64,000 nucleotides of DNA. Origin: Lysobacteraceae bacterium (GTDB lineage Bacteria; Pseudomonadota; Gammaproteobacteria; Xanthomonadales; Rhodanobacteraceae). The notes under the pieces are model-generated. The model made no database searches, was not told where the DNA came from, and worked only from the letters and a program-made list of their open reading frames with translations. Each line of letters opens with the position of its first letter. The stretch's first letter is position 1. The translations under genes and the position numbers were made by a program. Location: positions 1 through 64,000 of the forward strand of contig JAJFUF010000016.1 in NCBI GenBank assembly GCA_021372495.1, read 5' to 3'. This document shows positions 54,518-63,532 of the stretch, one piece after another.

Positions 54518-56950
54518 TCAGCCGCCGGGCCTGAGGTAGCGCGTGAACAGCTCGTGGATGCGCCGGTATTCGTCGTACCAGGAATCGGCGTGGACGAAGC
54601 CGTGGCGGTCGAGCGGGTACAGCGACAGCCAGAAGTTGTCCTTGTGCAGCTCGATGAAGCGCTGGTACAGGCGGATCGAATCGCTGGCCAGCACGTTGTT
54701 GTCGATCAGGCCGTGGCAGACCAGCAGCGGGTCGCGCAGGTTCTCGGCGTATTCGATCGGCGAGCTGATGCGGTAGGCCTCGGGATCGAGGCGCGGGTCG
54801 TCGAGGATGTTGGACGTGTACTCGTGGTTGTACGTGGTCCAGTCGGTGACCGGCCGCAGCGCGGCGCCGGCGGCGAACTCGCCCGGCGCGCGCAGCAGCG
54901 CGATCAGCGTCATGAAGCCGCCGTAGCTGCCGCCGTAGATGCCGACGCGCTGCGGATCGACGGCGTGCTCCTTCACCAGCCAGGCCTTGCCGTCCAGCAG
55001 GTCCTCCAGCTCCGGATGGCCCATCTGTCGGTAGATCGCCGTGCGCCAGGCGCGGCCGTAGCCCTCGCTGGCGCGGTAGTCCATGTCGAGCACGACGTAG
55101 CCTTCGGCCAGCAGCAGGTTGTGGAACATCTGCTCGCGGAAATAGTACGGCCAGCTCGAATGCACGTTCTGCGTGTAGCCGGCGCCGTGCACGAACAGCA
55201 CCGCGGGATGCGGCTTCGTGGCGTCGTAATCGGCCGGTTCGTAGAACTTGGCGTGGATCGCGCCGGCGCCGTGGGTGGAGAGCACCTGCACGTACTCGGG
55301 TTCGACCCAGTGCAGCGCCTTGTATTCGGGCGTGCGCGTGTCGGTCAGCGTGCGCGCGCCGCTGCCGTCGGCGTTCGCCACCGCGAGCTGCGGCGGCACG
55401 TAGGCCGAGGAATGCAGCACGGCGAGGCGGCTGCCGTCGGGCGAGAGCAGGAAATCGTCCATGCCGCCGAAGGCGGTGACGCGGGCCAGCTCGCCGCCCG
55501 TCGCGGGAATGCGGTAGACGTCGTAGCGGTACGGCGCCTCGCGATTCGTGCGCAGGTAGAACCACTTGCCGTCCGGCGACAGCACCGGGTGCGAGACCTC
55601 GAATTTGCCCGCGGTCAGCGCACGCGCCCTGCGCGCATCCGGCGGCTTGACGTAGAGCTGCGACCAGCCGGTTTCCTCCGACAGGTACCACAGCGTGCGG
55701 CCGTCCTTGAGGAAGCCGAAATCGTTGAAGTTCCAGTTGATCCAGGCGTCGTCGTGCAGGCGGTGCTGCGGCACCAGCGCGTGCTTGCCGAAGTCGACCG
55801 TGGCGATCCAGCGGTCCTTGTTGTCGATCGCGCGCAATTGGATCGCGAGCTGGTCGCCGTCCTCGCTCCACACGATGCCGCCGCCGCCGCCGTCCTCGGC
55901 CTCGGCGACGATGCGCACCGCGCGCACTTTCGGCGCTTCCAGCGCCTTCGCCTCGTCGGCGTGGCCGTCCTTCGCCAGCGCCGCGATCGCCTTGGCGCGC
56001 AGCGCCTTCAGCGGATCGTCCTTGATGCCGGGCAGGCCGTCGGCCGGCAGCGGATAGCTCGCGTGCGCGGCGAGATCGAGCAGGCGCAGGCTCTGCGGCG
56101 CCGGCGCGTCGCGGTCGACGTAGGTGCGCGCCTTCTCGGTCGCGGCATAGCCGTCGTCGGTGACATAGCGCATCAGCTCCGGCTTGCGGCCTTCGGCGGC
56201 GTTCTTCGCCGCGGTGACCACCAGCATCCAGCGGCCGTTCGGCGACAGCTCGGTGTCCAGCACCTGCACGTCGTCGCCGAGGTAGAACGGCCGCGCGACG
56301 CGGGTCGGGTCGGCCTGGTCCAGCGCCTGCTCGCGCGCGCGCTGCGCGTCGCGGTCGGCCTTGGCCTCGCGCAGCGTCTTGAACAGGCGCAGCTGCATGC
56401 GCTCGAGATCGCCGGGCCGTTCGGCATCCGGATCCTTGGCGGTCTTCAGCAGCGCCGCCGGCGCGGTCACGCCGCTGCCGAGCGTGTAGACGAACCAGTC
56501 GTTGTCGACGCGGAACTGCAGCGCGCTGCCGTCGGCGGAGAACTGCGGCGCGGCCTCGCGTTGCGGCGTGCGCGTCACCTGCAGCAGGCGGCCGCTGGCG
56601 AGCTCGCGGATGAACACGTCGCCGTGGCGCACGAACGCGGCGCGCGTGCGCGCGCGGTCGTATACCGCGGGGCCGCCGTCGGCGTCGGCCAGCGCGGCGT
56701 CGTCGAGTTTCGCGGTGGGGCCGCCGGCCGGATCGACGCGGTAGAGATCGCGCAGCGGGCTGCCGCTGCGCTTGAGCTGGTAGTAGATGCTGCGGCCGTC
56801 GGCGCTCCAGTACGGCTGCTCGACCGGCGGCCCGATCCAGTCCGGGTCGGCCATGATCTGTTCCAGCGTGATCGGCGCGGGCGCCGCGCGCAGCGGCGCG
56901 GCCGCGCAGGCGAGCAGGGCCACGGCGGTGGCGAGTACGGAGCGGCGCAT
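54518..56950 (-). CDS. S9 family peptidase (prolyl oligopeptidase / DPP-IV type)
   Basis: An 810-residue protein with a signal peptide (MRRSVLATAVALLACAAAPL) and a propeller domain with many strand repeats (VEQPYWSADGRSIYYQLK, FSADGSALQFRVD). A C-terminal alpha/beta hydrolase follows, with the nucleophile in GIYGGSYGGFM (Ser675), the acid in LVCHGLIDNNV and the histidine in DRHGFVH (His783). It should release dipeptides or cleave after proline in the periplasm. GGGAGGAACTCC before the ATG at 56950 supports the start. Divergent from the esterase gene. Confidence 0.9.
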   Translation of the reverse strand: MRRSVLATAVALLACAAAPLRAAPAPITLEQIMADPDWIGPPVEQPYWSADGRSIYYQLKRSGSPLRDLYRVDPAGGPTAKLDDAALADADGGPAVYDRARTRAAFVRHGDVFIRELASGRLLQVTRTPQREAAPQFSADGSALQFRVDNDWFVYTLGSGVTAPAALLKTAKDPDAERPGDLERMQLRLFKTLREAKADRDAQRAREQALDQADPTRVARPFYLGDDVQVLDTELSPNGRWMLVVTAAKNAAEGRKPELMRYVTDDGYAATEKARTYVDRDAPAPQSLRLLDLAAHASYPLPADGLPGIKDDPLKALRAKAIAALAKDGHADEAKALEAPKVRAVRIVAEAEDGGGGGIVWSEDGDQLAIQLRAIDNKDRWIATVDFGKHALVPQHRLHDDAWINWNFNDFGFLKDGRTLWYLSEETGWSQLYVKPPDARRARALTAGKFEVSHPVLSPDGKWFYLRTNREAPYRYDVYRIPATGGELARVTAFGGMDDFLLSPDGSRLAVLHSSAYVPPQLAVANADGSGARTLTDTRTPEYKALHWVEPEYVQVLSTHGAGAIHAKFYEPADYDATKPHPAVLFVHGAGYTQNVHSSWPYYFREQMFHNLLLAEGYVVLDMDYRASEGYGRAWRTAIYRQMGHPELEDLLDGKAWLVKEHAVDPQRVGIYGGSYGGFMTLIALLRAPGEFAAGAALRPVTDWTTYNHEYTSNILDDPRLDPEAYRISSPIEYAENLRDPLLVCHGLIDNNVLASDSIRLYQRFIELHKDNFWLSLYPLDRHGFVHADSWYDEYRRIHELFTRYLRPGG

Positions 56951-57139
56951 GGAGTTCCTCCCGGACGAAAGCGCGGAGGATAGCCGAGCGTCCGCGCGCG
57001 GCCACGGGCCGGAAGTCGCGGTGCGTGCCGTGGCCCTTCGTGGCGGCTTCCGCCGCGATCGCCGTGCTTGCGGTTCGCGGCCGCGGCCGCTGCACCGGCC
57101 TGCACGCCGCGCTTCCCGCGCGCGCGCGCTTGCGGCACC

Positions 57140-57832
57140 ATGGCGCATTCGTTTGCCGCGGATGCCGCCATGCTGCCCTGCGTCGAGATCGAGACCGGCC
57201 CCGCGCCGCGCCATGCCGTGCTGTGGCTGCACGGCCTCGGCGCCGACGGCCACGATTTCGAGCCGATCGTGCCGGAGCTGGTCGCGCCCGGCTGGCCGCC
57301 GCTGCGCTTCGTGTTCCCGCACGCGCCGGTGCGCCCGGTCACGCTCAACGGCGGCGCGCCGATGCGCGCCTGGTACGACCTGCGCACGCTCGATCTCGCC
57401 GGCCGCCAGGACGAGGCCGGCATCCGCGCGTCGGTCGACGAGGTCGAGGCGCTGCTGGCGCGCGAGTACGCGCGCGGCATCGCCCCGCAGCAGTTGATGC
57501 TGGCCGGCTTCTCGCAGGGCGGCGCGATCGCGCTGGCCGCCGGCCTGCGCCATGCCGGGCGGCTGTCCGGCATCGTCGCGCTGTCCACCTACCTGCCGCT
57601 GGCCGAGGGCACCGCGGTGGAGTCCAGCACCGCCAACGCCGCGGTGCCGATCTTCTGGGGCCACGGCAGCCTCGATCCGATCGTGCCGCTGGCGCTGGGC
57701 ACGCGCTCGCGCGAGTACCTGCAGCAACTGGGGCACGCGGTGGAGTGGCACGACTACCCGATGGCGCACCAGGTCTGCGCGCAGGAGATCGCCGACCTGC
57801 GGATCTGGCTGGCCGCGCACCTCGGCTTCTGA
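57140..57832 (+). CDS. Carboxylesterase of the phospholipase/acyl-protein thioesterase family
   Basis: A 230-residue alpha/beta hydrolase. HAVLWLHGLGADGHDFEP forms the oxyanion region, GFSQGGAIAL the nucleophile elbow, IFWGHGSLDPIVPL the aspartate and MAHQVCAQEI the histidine. MAHSF at 57140 is a plausible start; an ATG at 57170 would also leave the fold intact. Similar to EstB-type carboxylesterases, acting on short-chain esters. It precedes algZ by 55 bases. Confidence 0.85.
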   Translation: MAHSFAADAAMLPCVEIETGPAPRHAVLWLHGLGADGHDFEPIVPELVAPGWPPLRFVFPHAPVRPVTLNGGAPMRAWYDLRTLDLAGRQDEAGIRASVDEVEALLAREYARGIAPQQLMLAGFSQGGAIALAAGLRHAGRLSGIVALSTYLPLAEGTAVESSTANAAVPIFWGHGSLDPIVPLALGTRSREYLQQLGHAVEWHDYPMAHQVCAQEIADLRIWLAAHLGF

Positions 57833-57887
57833 GCCGGTCCGGTATGCTGCGACGGGGCGGCCGCCGCCGCCGCGCGAGGCGCACGAG

Positions 57888-58934
57888 ATGACCGATCCGC
57901 TGCACGCCGAGGAGACGCGCCTGCCGCAGTTCTGCGGCCTGCCGGCGCTGGCCGCGGCGGTGGGCGTGGCCGAGCTGGTGGTGCTGGTGATGGCGCTGGC
58001 GCCGGATTCGCCGACCTCGTTCCGCGCGCTGTCGACCGCCAGCCTGCTGGTGGTGTGGCTGGCGCTGCTGGTCACGGTGGCGCTGTGCAAGTTGACGCCG
58101 TGGCTGCGCCGCCTGTTGCCGACGCAGGCCTACTTCGCCGCGTGGGCGGCGATCGTCGCCATCGTCGCCGCGGCCAGCGGCATCGTGTGGTGGCTCGACC
58201 ACGCGCTGGACACCGCGCTCACGCCCGACGGCGGCGCGCGCTTCGTGCTCGGCAACGCGCTGCTGGCGGCGCTGCTGGGCGCGGCGCTGCTGCGCTACTT
58301 CTACGTGCTCGCGCAGTGGCGCTCGCGCCTCGCCGCGGTGGCGCGCGCGCAGGTCGAGGCGCTGCAGGCGCGCATCCGCCCGCACTTCCTGTTCAACAGC
58401 ATGAACACCGTCGCCGCGCTGGTGCGCGTCGACCCGGCCGCGGCCGAGCGCACGCTGGAGGACCTGGCCGAACTGTTCCGTGCCGCGCTCGGCGCCGACG
58501 GCCGCGTCGGCACGCTCGGCGAGGAGCTCGACCTGATCGACCGCTATCTCGCCATCGAGCAACTGCGCCTCGGCGAGCGGCTGCGCGTCGAGCGCGACCT
58601 CGACGCCCTGCCGCGCGCGCTGCCGCTGCCGCCGCTGCTGCTGCAGCCGCTGGTCGAGAACGCGGTGCTGCACGGCATCCAGCCGCGGCCCGCCGGCGGC
58701 TGCGTGCGCATCGCCGGGTGGCGCGAGGCGGACGCGGTGGTGATCGAGGTGGCCAATCCGCTGCCGGCGGACGCGGCCCGCGCCGCCACCGCGCGCAACG
58801 GCCACGGCCTGGACAGCGTGCGCCGCCGCATCGGCTACCATTTCGGCGCGCGCGCCGCGCTCGAGGTGGCGCGCGACGACGACGGTTTCACGGTCACCCT
58901 CCGTCTGCCCGATGCGCATCCTGATCGCCGATGA
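57888..58934 (+). CDS. algZ: Sensor histidine kinase, AlgZ/FimS-like (LytS type)
   Basis: A 348-residue membrane kinase with four helices (ALAAAVGVAELVVLVMAL, LLVVWLALLVTVALC, AAIVAIVAAASGIVW, ALLAALLGAALLRYFYVL). The cytosolic HisKA_7TM/LytS part has ARIRPHFLFNSMNTVAALV with the phospho-accepting-type histidine, LQPLVENAVLHGI (N box) and NGHGLDSVRRRIGYHFG (G box). It overlaps algR by 23 bases, so the pair is coupled. In Pseudomonas this pair controls alginate and twitching; targets here are unknown. Confidence 0.9.
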   Translation: MTDPLHAEETRLPQFCGLPALAAAVGVAELVVLVMALAPDSPTSFRALSTASLLVVWLALLVTVALCKLTPWLRRLLPTQAYFAAWAAIVAIVAAASGIVWWLDHALDTALTPDGGARFVLGNALLAALLGAALLRYFYVLAQWRSRLAAVARAQVEALQARIRPHFLFNSMNTVAALVRVDPAAAERTLEDLAELFRAALGADGRVGTLGEELDLIDRYLAIEQLRLGERLRVERDLDALPRALPLPPLLLQPLVENAVLHGIQPRPAGGCVRIAGWREADAVVIEVANPLPADAARAATARNGHGLDSVRRRIGYHFGARAALEVARDDDGFTVTLRLPDAHPDRR

Positions 58935-59619
58935 CGAACCGCTGGCGCGCGCGCGCCTGGCCGCGCTGCTCGGCGAGTGCGCCGGCGCCGAGCTGGTCGG
59001 CGCGGTTGGCGACGGCGAGGCCGCCTTGGCCGCGTGCGCCGAACTGAAGCCGGACGTGCTGCTGCTCGACATCGAGCTGCCCGGCCTCGACGGCCTCGGC
59101 ATCGCGCGCCGCCTGGCCGCGCTGCCGGCGCCGCCGCAGGTGGTGTTCTGCACCGCCTACGAGGCGCACGCGCTGGAGGCCTACGAGCTGCGCGCCGCCG
59201 ACTACCTGCTGAAGCCGGTGCGCGTCGAGCGCCTGCGCGAGGCGCTGAAGCGCGCCGGCGCGCTGCGTGGCGACGCCGGCGCGAACGCGCGCGCGTATCT
59301 CGTCGCGCGCATGGGCGGCGAGCTGAAGCGCGTGCCATTGGACGAAGTGGTCTACCTGCTCGCCGACGAGAAATATGTCGCCGTGCACCACGTCGGCGGC
59401 GTGCTGCTGCTGGAGGATTCGCTGCGGACGCTGGAGCAGGCGCATCCCGAGCGCCTGGCGCGGCTGCACCGCAACTGCCTGGTGCCGGTCGAGCGCCTGC
59501 TCGGCCTGAAGGCGCTGGCCGACGGCCGCATCGTCGCGCGCCTCGCCGGCGCCGAGGTCACGCCCGAGGTCAGCCGCCGCAACCTGCCGGCGCTGCGCCG
59601 GCTGCTGCGCGAGAGCTGA
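58912..59619 (+). CDS. algR: LytTR-family response regulator AlgR
   Basis: A 235-residue regulator: receiver with the DD pair near 7-8, phospho-acceptor in [18 protein letters not shown] and lysine in YLLKPV, then a LytTR DNA-binding domain from about 125 ([48 protein letters not shown] segment). Regulates genes with paired direct repeats. The gene overlaps algZ and is followed by hemC 20 bases downstream, the order of Pseudomonas and xanthomonads. Confidence 0.92.
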   Translation: MRILIADDEPLARARLAALLGECAGAELVGAVGDGEAALAACAELKPDVLLLDIELPGLDGLGIARRLAALPAPPQVVFCTAYEAHALEAYELRAADYLLKPVRVERLREALKRAGALRGDAGANARAYLVARMGGELKRVPLDEVVYLLADEKYVAVHHVGGVLLLEDSLRTLEQAHPERLARLHRNCLVPVERLLGLKALADGRIVARLAGAEVTPEVSRRNLPALRRLLRES

Positions 59620-59639
59620 TTTCATCGGACAATCCGCGG

Positions 59640-60590
59640 ATGAAGAACGACATCCTGCGCATCGCCACCCGCAAGAGCGCGCTCGCGCTGTGGCAGGCCG
59701 AGCACGCCGCCGCGCGGCTGCGCGCGGCGCATCCCGGCCTCGCCGTCGAGCTGGTGCCGCTGACCACGCGCGGCGACCAGATCCTCGACCGACCGCTGGC
59801 GACGATCGGCGGCAAGGGGCTGTTCCTGAAGGAGCTGGAGGTCGCGCTGCTGCAGGGCAGCGCCGACCTCGCCGTGCACTCGCTGAAGGACGTGCCGGCC
59901 GAACTCGACCCCGGCTTCGCGCTGGGCGCGGTGCTGCCGCGCGCCGATCCGGCCGACGCGTTCGTCAGCAATGCCTACGCGACGCTGGCCGACCTGCCCG
60001 AGGGCGCGCGCGTCGGCACCTCCTCGCTGCGCCGCCAGGCCCAACTGCGCGCGCTGCGCCCCGACCTGGAGCTGCTGGACCTGCGCGGCAACGTCAATAC
60101 GCGCCTGGCCAAGCTCGACGACGGCGGCTACGACGCGATCGTGCTGGCCTGCGCCGGGCTCGAGCGGCTCGGCCTGGCCGCGCGCATCCGCGCGCGGCTG
60201 GACGCGCCGCGCTGGCTGCCGGCGCCGGGGCAGGGCGCGATCGCCGCCGAGGTCCGCGCCGGCGACACGCGCGTGCTGGAGCTGCTGGCGCCGCTCGAGG
60301 ATGCCGATACCCGCCGCACCACCGCCGCCGAGCGCGCGATGAACGAGGCGCTGGGCGGAAGCTGCACGGTACCGGTGGCGGCCTGGGCCGTGCTCGGCGA
60401 GCGCGGCCTCGCGCTGTACGGGCTGGTCGGCGACCCCGCGCGCGGCACGCTGCTGCGCGCGCATGCCGAAGGCGACGCCGGCGCGCCGGCGGAACTCGGC
60501 CGCGCAGTGGCGACCGCGCTGTTCGCACAGGGTGCCGCCGGATTCCTCGACGCGCCGGCCGGCGATACGCGTCGCGTCGAATCGCCGTAG
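59640..60590 (+). CDS. hemC: Porphobilinogen deaminase (hydroxymethylbilane synthase)
   Basis: A 316-residue protein beginning [60 protein letters not shown] and RGNVNTRL (as separate motifs) match the family, and [11 protein letters not shown] carries Cys242, the residue that binds the dipyrromethane cofactor, at the same number as in E. coli. It polymerises four porphobilinogens to hydroxymethylbilane in heme synthesis. It likely shares transcription with algR. Confidence 0.96.
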   Translation: MKNDILRIATRKSALALWQAEHAAARLRAAHPGLAVELVPLTTRGDQILDRPLATIGGKGLFLKELEVALLQGSADLAVHSLKDVPAELDPGFALGAVLPRADPADAFVSNAYATLADLPEGARVGTSSLRRQAQLRALRPDLELLDLRGNVNTRLAKLDDGGYDAIVLACAGLERLGLAARIRARLDAPRWLPAPGQGAIAAEVRAGDTRVLELLAPLEDADTRRTTAAERAMNEALGGSCTVPVAAWAVLGERGLALYGLVGDPARGTLLRAHAEGDAGAPAELGRAVATALFAQGAAGFLDAPAGDTRRVESP

Positions 60591-60645
60591 GGCGGAATCC
60601 ACGCAGCGGCTTCCGCCGGGTCGCCTTTGCATCCGGCGCCGTTGC

Positions 60646-60676
60646 GGCGGATACGCGGCTGCGCCGCGGATCCGCC
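60646..60676. repeat. REP-like hairpin with 14-bp arms
   Basis: Arms 60646-60659 and 60663-60676 pair with one mismatch (A60653/G60669) around a TGC loop. It sits between the convergent hemC and DUF481 genes; similar GGCGGATCC-type palindromes are dispersed in xanthomonads. It may end both transcripts. Confidence 0.6.
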
Positions 60677-60765
60677 CTGGGCCGCCGTCGCGATGCCCGA
60701 TGGCGGGTCAAGCCCCCCACGGGAAGCGTGCGCTCCGCGCACGCCGCTTCGCCCGTCTCCCGTCC

Positions 60766-61614
60766 TCAAAAGCTGTAAACGAGATTGGTCGTCCACAACT
60801 GGTCGGTGCTCTTGGTGCCGGGCGAGGTGTCGCTGTTGTAGCGCACCTGGTAGCCGAGCTTGAGCGCGAGCGTCTCGGTCATGCTGACCGCCAGTCCGGC
60901 ATCGTTCTGCGCGTAGCGGTTGTCGGTGCCGGCTTCCACCAGCACGGTGTCCTCGAAGCGGGTGCTCGCGGTCAGCCGGTATTTCCAGTTGGCCAGGCCG
61001 CGCACGATCGGCTCGCCCTGCGCGGCGGGCCGCACCAGCAGGGTCTGCGGCGGGGTGACGCCAGTGTCGGTCACGTAGTAGTCGGCCGGCTGGTAGCGCT
61101 TGTAGCCGGGCGCGATTTCGAACGACAGCTCGGTGCGCCCGTTCTTCAGCGCGATGTAGCCGAAGCCGAGCGAAGCCGCCGCCTGCCAGCGGTTCGCCGC
61201 GAAGTCGTCGTGTTCGTAGCGCAGCGCGCCGACGACGTAGGCGCGCGGATCGTACTTGTAGCCGAGCGAGGCGCCGGCGTCGTAGCGGTTGGCGGTGGTG
61301 CTGTAGCGGTCCTCGCTGACGGCCTGGCCGTTCTGCAGCGTGGTCACCGTGGTCTCGCCCTTGGCGCGCAGCGCGGTGAGGAAGAAGTTGTTCCGCCACA
61401 CCTCGTCGTCCTTGCTCAGGCCGAGCTTGGCGTTGAGGTTTTCCGAGTGCGAGTTGCCCTGCGAGGCGGCGTAGCCGAATTCGCCGCTGCCGGCCCAGCC
61501 GCCGCTGTCGGCGGCGGTCGCGGAGGCATCGGCGGAGGCGGGGGCGGCGTCCTGCGCGGCGGCGGCCAGCGGCAGCGCGAGCAGGAGGGAGAAGGCGATG
61601 GTGGTGCGTTTCAT
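60766..61614 (-). CDS. DUF481 outer-membrane protein (YdiY family)
   Basis: A 282-residue protein with a signal peptide (AFSLLLALPLAAAAQ) and a beta-barrel: GWAGSGEFGYAASQGNSHSENLNAKLGLS at the start, RYSTTANRYDAGASLGYKYD, and the last strand ALKLGYQVRYNSDTSPGTKSTDQL (segments named only to show order) with terminal F. DUF481 proteins are outer-membrane barrels of unknown function, often induced by acid or salt. The ATG at 61614 starts the signal. Confidence 0.85.
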   Translation of the reverse strand: MKRTTIAFSLLLALPLAAAAQDAAPASADASATAADSGGWAGSGEFGYAASQGNSHSENLNAKLGLSKDDEVWRNNFFLTALRAKGETTVTTLQNGQAVSEDRYSTTANRYDAGASLGYKYDPRAYVVGALRYEHDDFAANRWQAAASLGFGYIALKNGRTELSFEIAPGYKRYQPADYYVTDTGVTPPQTLLVRPAAQGEPIVRGLANWKYRLTASTRFEDTVLVEAGTDNRYAQNDAGLAVSMTETLALKLGYQVRYNSDTSPGTKSTDQLWTTNLVYSF

Positions 61615-61843
61615 GTGGCGCATGGCTTCGGGCAGTAGGTAAAGCACGGGATGCTAGGCGGACGCGTTGAATCGCGGGTGAATGCGCGTGCGCGGCGGCG
61701 CGTCGAATGCCGCCGCGCGGAGCGGCGCGAGCGGCAGCGCGCAGGCCGGCGGTGCGGTGCGCGGCTACGGGGCGCGCGCGCGGCTGTGACACACTAGACG
61801 CCCATCATGCAGCCGCGGCCCGCCGACCGCGCCGACGAACGCC

Positions 61844-62830
61844 ATGGACCGTTACGAGCGCATCCTCACCCTGCACCGCATCCTGAAGTCCTCGCGTTAC
61901 CCGGTGTCGCTGCCGCGGCTGAAGGACGAGCTGGCCTGCTCGCGCGCCACCGTCTACCGCGACATCGCGTTCCTGCGCGACGGCCTCGGCGCGCCGGTGG
62001 AGAGCGCCGAGGAAGGCGAGGCCAGTGCGTTCCGCTACGCCGCCGGCGAGGCCGAGCGCTTCGAGCTGCCCGGCCTGTGGCTGACCAGCGAGGAGCTGGC
62101 CGCGCTGATGGCGCTGCAGGAGCTGATCGGGCGCAGCGATCCCGGCGTGCTGGCCGGCGCGCTGGCGCCGTTCAAGGCGCGCATCGAGCGCCTGCTGAGC
62201 GACCACGCCAGCGGCAAGGCGCTGCCGGTCGAGCGCATCCGCGTGATCGCCTCCGGCGCGCGGGCGCTCGACCAGCAGGTGTTCCGCGCCGTCGCCGGCG
62301 CGGTGCTGGAGCGCCGGCGCCTCACGTTCCGCTACCGCGCGCGCACCACCGACGCCGAGACGCAGCGCACGGTGTCGCCGCAGCGCCTCACCCACTACCG
62401 CGACAACTGGTACCTCGACGCCTGGGACCACCGGCGCGAGGCGCTGCGCAGCTTCGCCGTCGACCGCATCGCCGACGCGCGCGCGCTGGACGAGCGCGCG
62501 GAGGACCGCGGCGCCGCCGAGCTCGACGAGATCCTCGCCTCCAGCTACGGCATCTTCGCCGGCAAGCCGAAGGCCTGGGCCACGCTGCGCTTCTCGCCGC
62601 GCGCCGCGCGCTGGGTCGCCGACGAGCACTGGCATTCGCAGCAGCAGGGCCAGTGGCTGGCCGACGGCCACTACGAGCTGCGCGTGCCGTACTCCAATTC
62701 GCGCGAGCTGCTGATGGACGTGATGAAGTACGGCCCCGACGCCGAGGTGATCGCGCCGCTGCCGCTGCGCGAGGAAATGAAGATCCTGCTGAAGCTGGCG
62801 CTGGACGGCTACGCGCAGCCGCCGCGGTGA
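61844..62830 (+). CDS. WYL-domain transcriptional regulator (YafY-like)
   Basis: A 328-residue protein with an N-terminal helix-turn-helix of the DeoR/HTH_11 kind (RLKDELACSRATVYRDIAFLRD near residues 25-46), then a WYL region VSPQRLTHYRDNWYLDAWDHRR near residues 185-206 with the Trp-Tyr-Leu, followed by the WCX extension. WYL proteins sense nucleic-acid or other ligands and often regulate stress or DNA-damage genes. The gene is isolated, so its target is unknown. Confidence 0.88.
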   Translation: MDRYERILTLHRILKSSRYPVSLPRLKDELACSRATVYRDIAFLRDGLGAPVESAEEGEASAFRYAAGEAERFELPGLWLTSEELAALMALQELIGRSDPGVLAGALAPFKARIERLLSDHASGKALPVERIRVIASGARALDQQVFRAVAGAVLERRRLTFRYRARTTDAETQRTVSPQRLTHYRDNWYLDAWDHRREALRSFAVDRIADARALDERAEDRGAAELDEILASSYGIFAGKPKAWATLRFSPRAARWVADEHWHSQQQGQWLADGHYELRVPYSNSRELLMDVMKYGPDAEVIAPLPLREEMKILLKLALDGYAQPPR

Positions 62831-62892
62831 GGCGTGTAGTCGCCGTCCGCGCTAGGGCGGCGTCGCCGGGACGCGGCCGGCAGCCGCCGTTT

Positions 62893-63519
62893 TCAGTGCA
62901 GCGCCGGTCCCAGCACCAGCGCCAGTGCCGCGACCGCGGCGCCGAGTGCACTGACGGCAATCTGCCGCGCGCTGCGCCCGCGCGCCCACATCCACAGGCC
63001 GGACAGGCCGAGCAGCACCATTCCCAGTGCGAAGCTGTCGGCCAGCAGCACCCAGGCGGCGCCGCCGCCGACGGCCTTGTGCAGGCGGTTGAACGCCGCA
63101 AGCCAGCTCTGTCGGTCATGCCTGACCACCACTTCCGCCGCCCCCGACGTGTACTGCAGCGACCACGACGCCCGTACATTGCCGCCGGACAGGTTCCATT
63201 GTTCCGGCCCCGCATCGCGGCCACGCGGCGGTCCCTTGCGGATGCTTCGCGCATCGAGCTGCTGGCTTTGGCGCAGCCAGAGCGACAGCGCCTCCGCCGA
63301 CGTGCGCGCCTGTGTCGGGACCGCGAGGACGACGCGTGCGGCTTCCACGCTCTTGCCTTGCGGCCACGGTCTGTCGCCCAGGCGGTGGTTCATCACCAGT
63401 CCGGTGAAGCCGTAGAGCAGCGCAGCCAGCGCGCCCCAGGCGCCGACCCACATGTGCAATCGGCGCATCCAGCGGTAGCCGGTGCTTGTGCGCCTGGGAG
63501 CGGCGGCGGCCGTGTGCAT
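62893..63519 (-). CDS. PepSY-associated membrane protein
   Basis: A 208-residue inner-membrane protein: first helix WVGAWGALAALLYGFTGLV after a RWMRRLHMW signature, a periplasmic PepSY-like domain (MNHRLGDRPWPQ to RHDRQSWLAAFNRLH), then helices LLADSFALGMVLLGLSGLWMWA and VSALGAAVAALALVLG. Such proteins are linked to siderophore or iron reduction and occur next to TonB receptors. It lies 13 bases downstream of the receptor stop, in the same direction, so it is co-transcribed. Confidence 0.8.
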   Translation of the reverse strand: MHTAAAAPRRTSTGYRWMRRLHMWVGAWGALAALLYGFTGLVMNHRLGDRPWPQGKSVEAARVVLAVPTQARTSAEALSLWLRQSQQLDARSIRKGPPRGRDAGPEQWNLSGGNVRASWSLQYTSGAAEVVVRHDRQSWLAAFNRLHKAVGGGAAWVLLADSFALGMVLLGLSGLWMWARGRSARQIAVSALGAAVAALALVLGPALH

Positions 63520-63532
63520 CGCGGGTGGTGGC

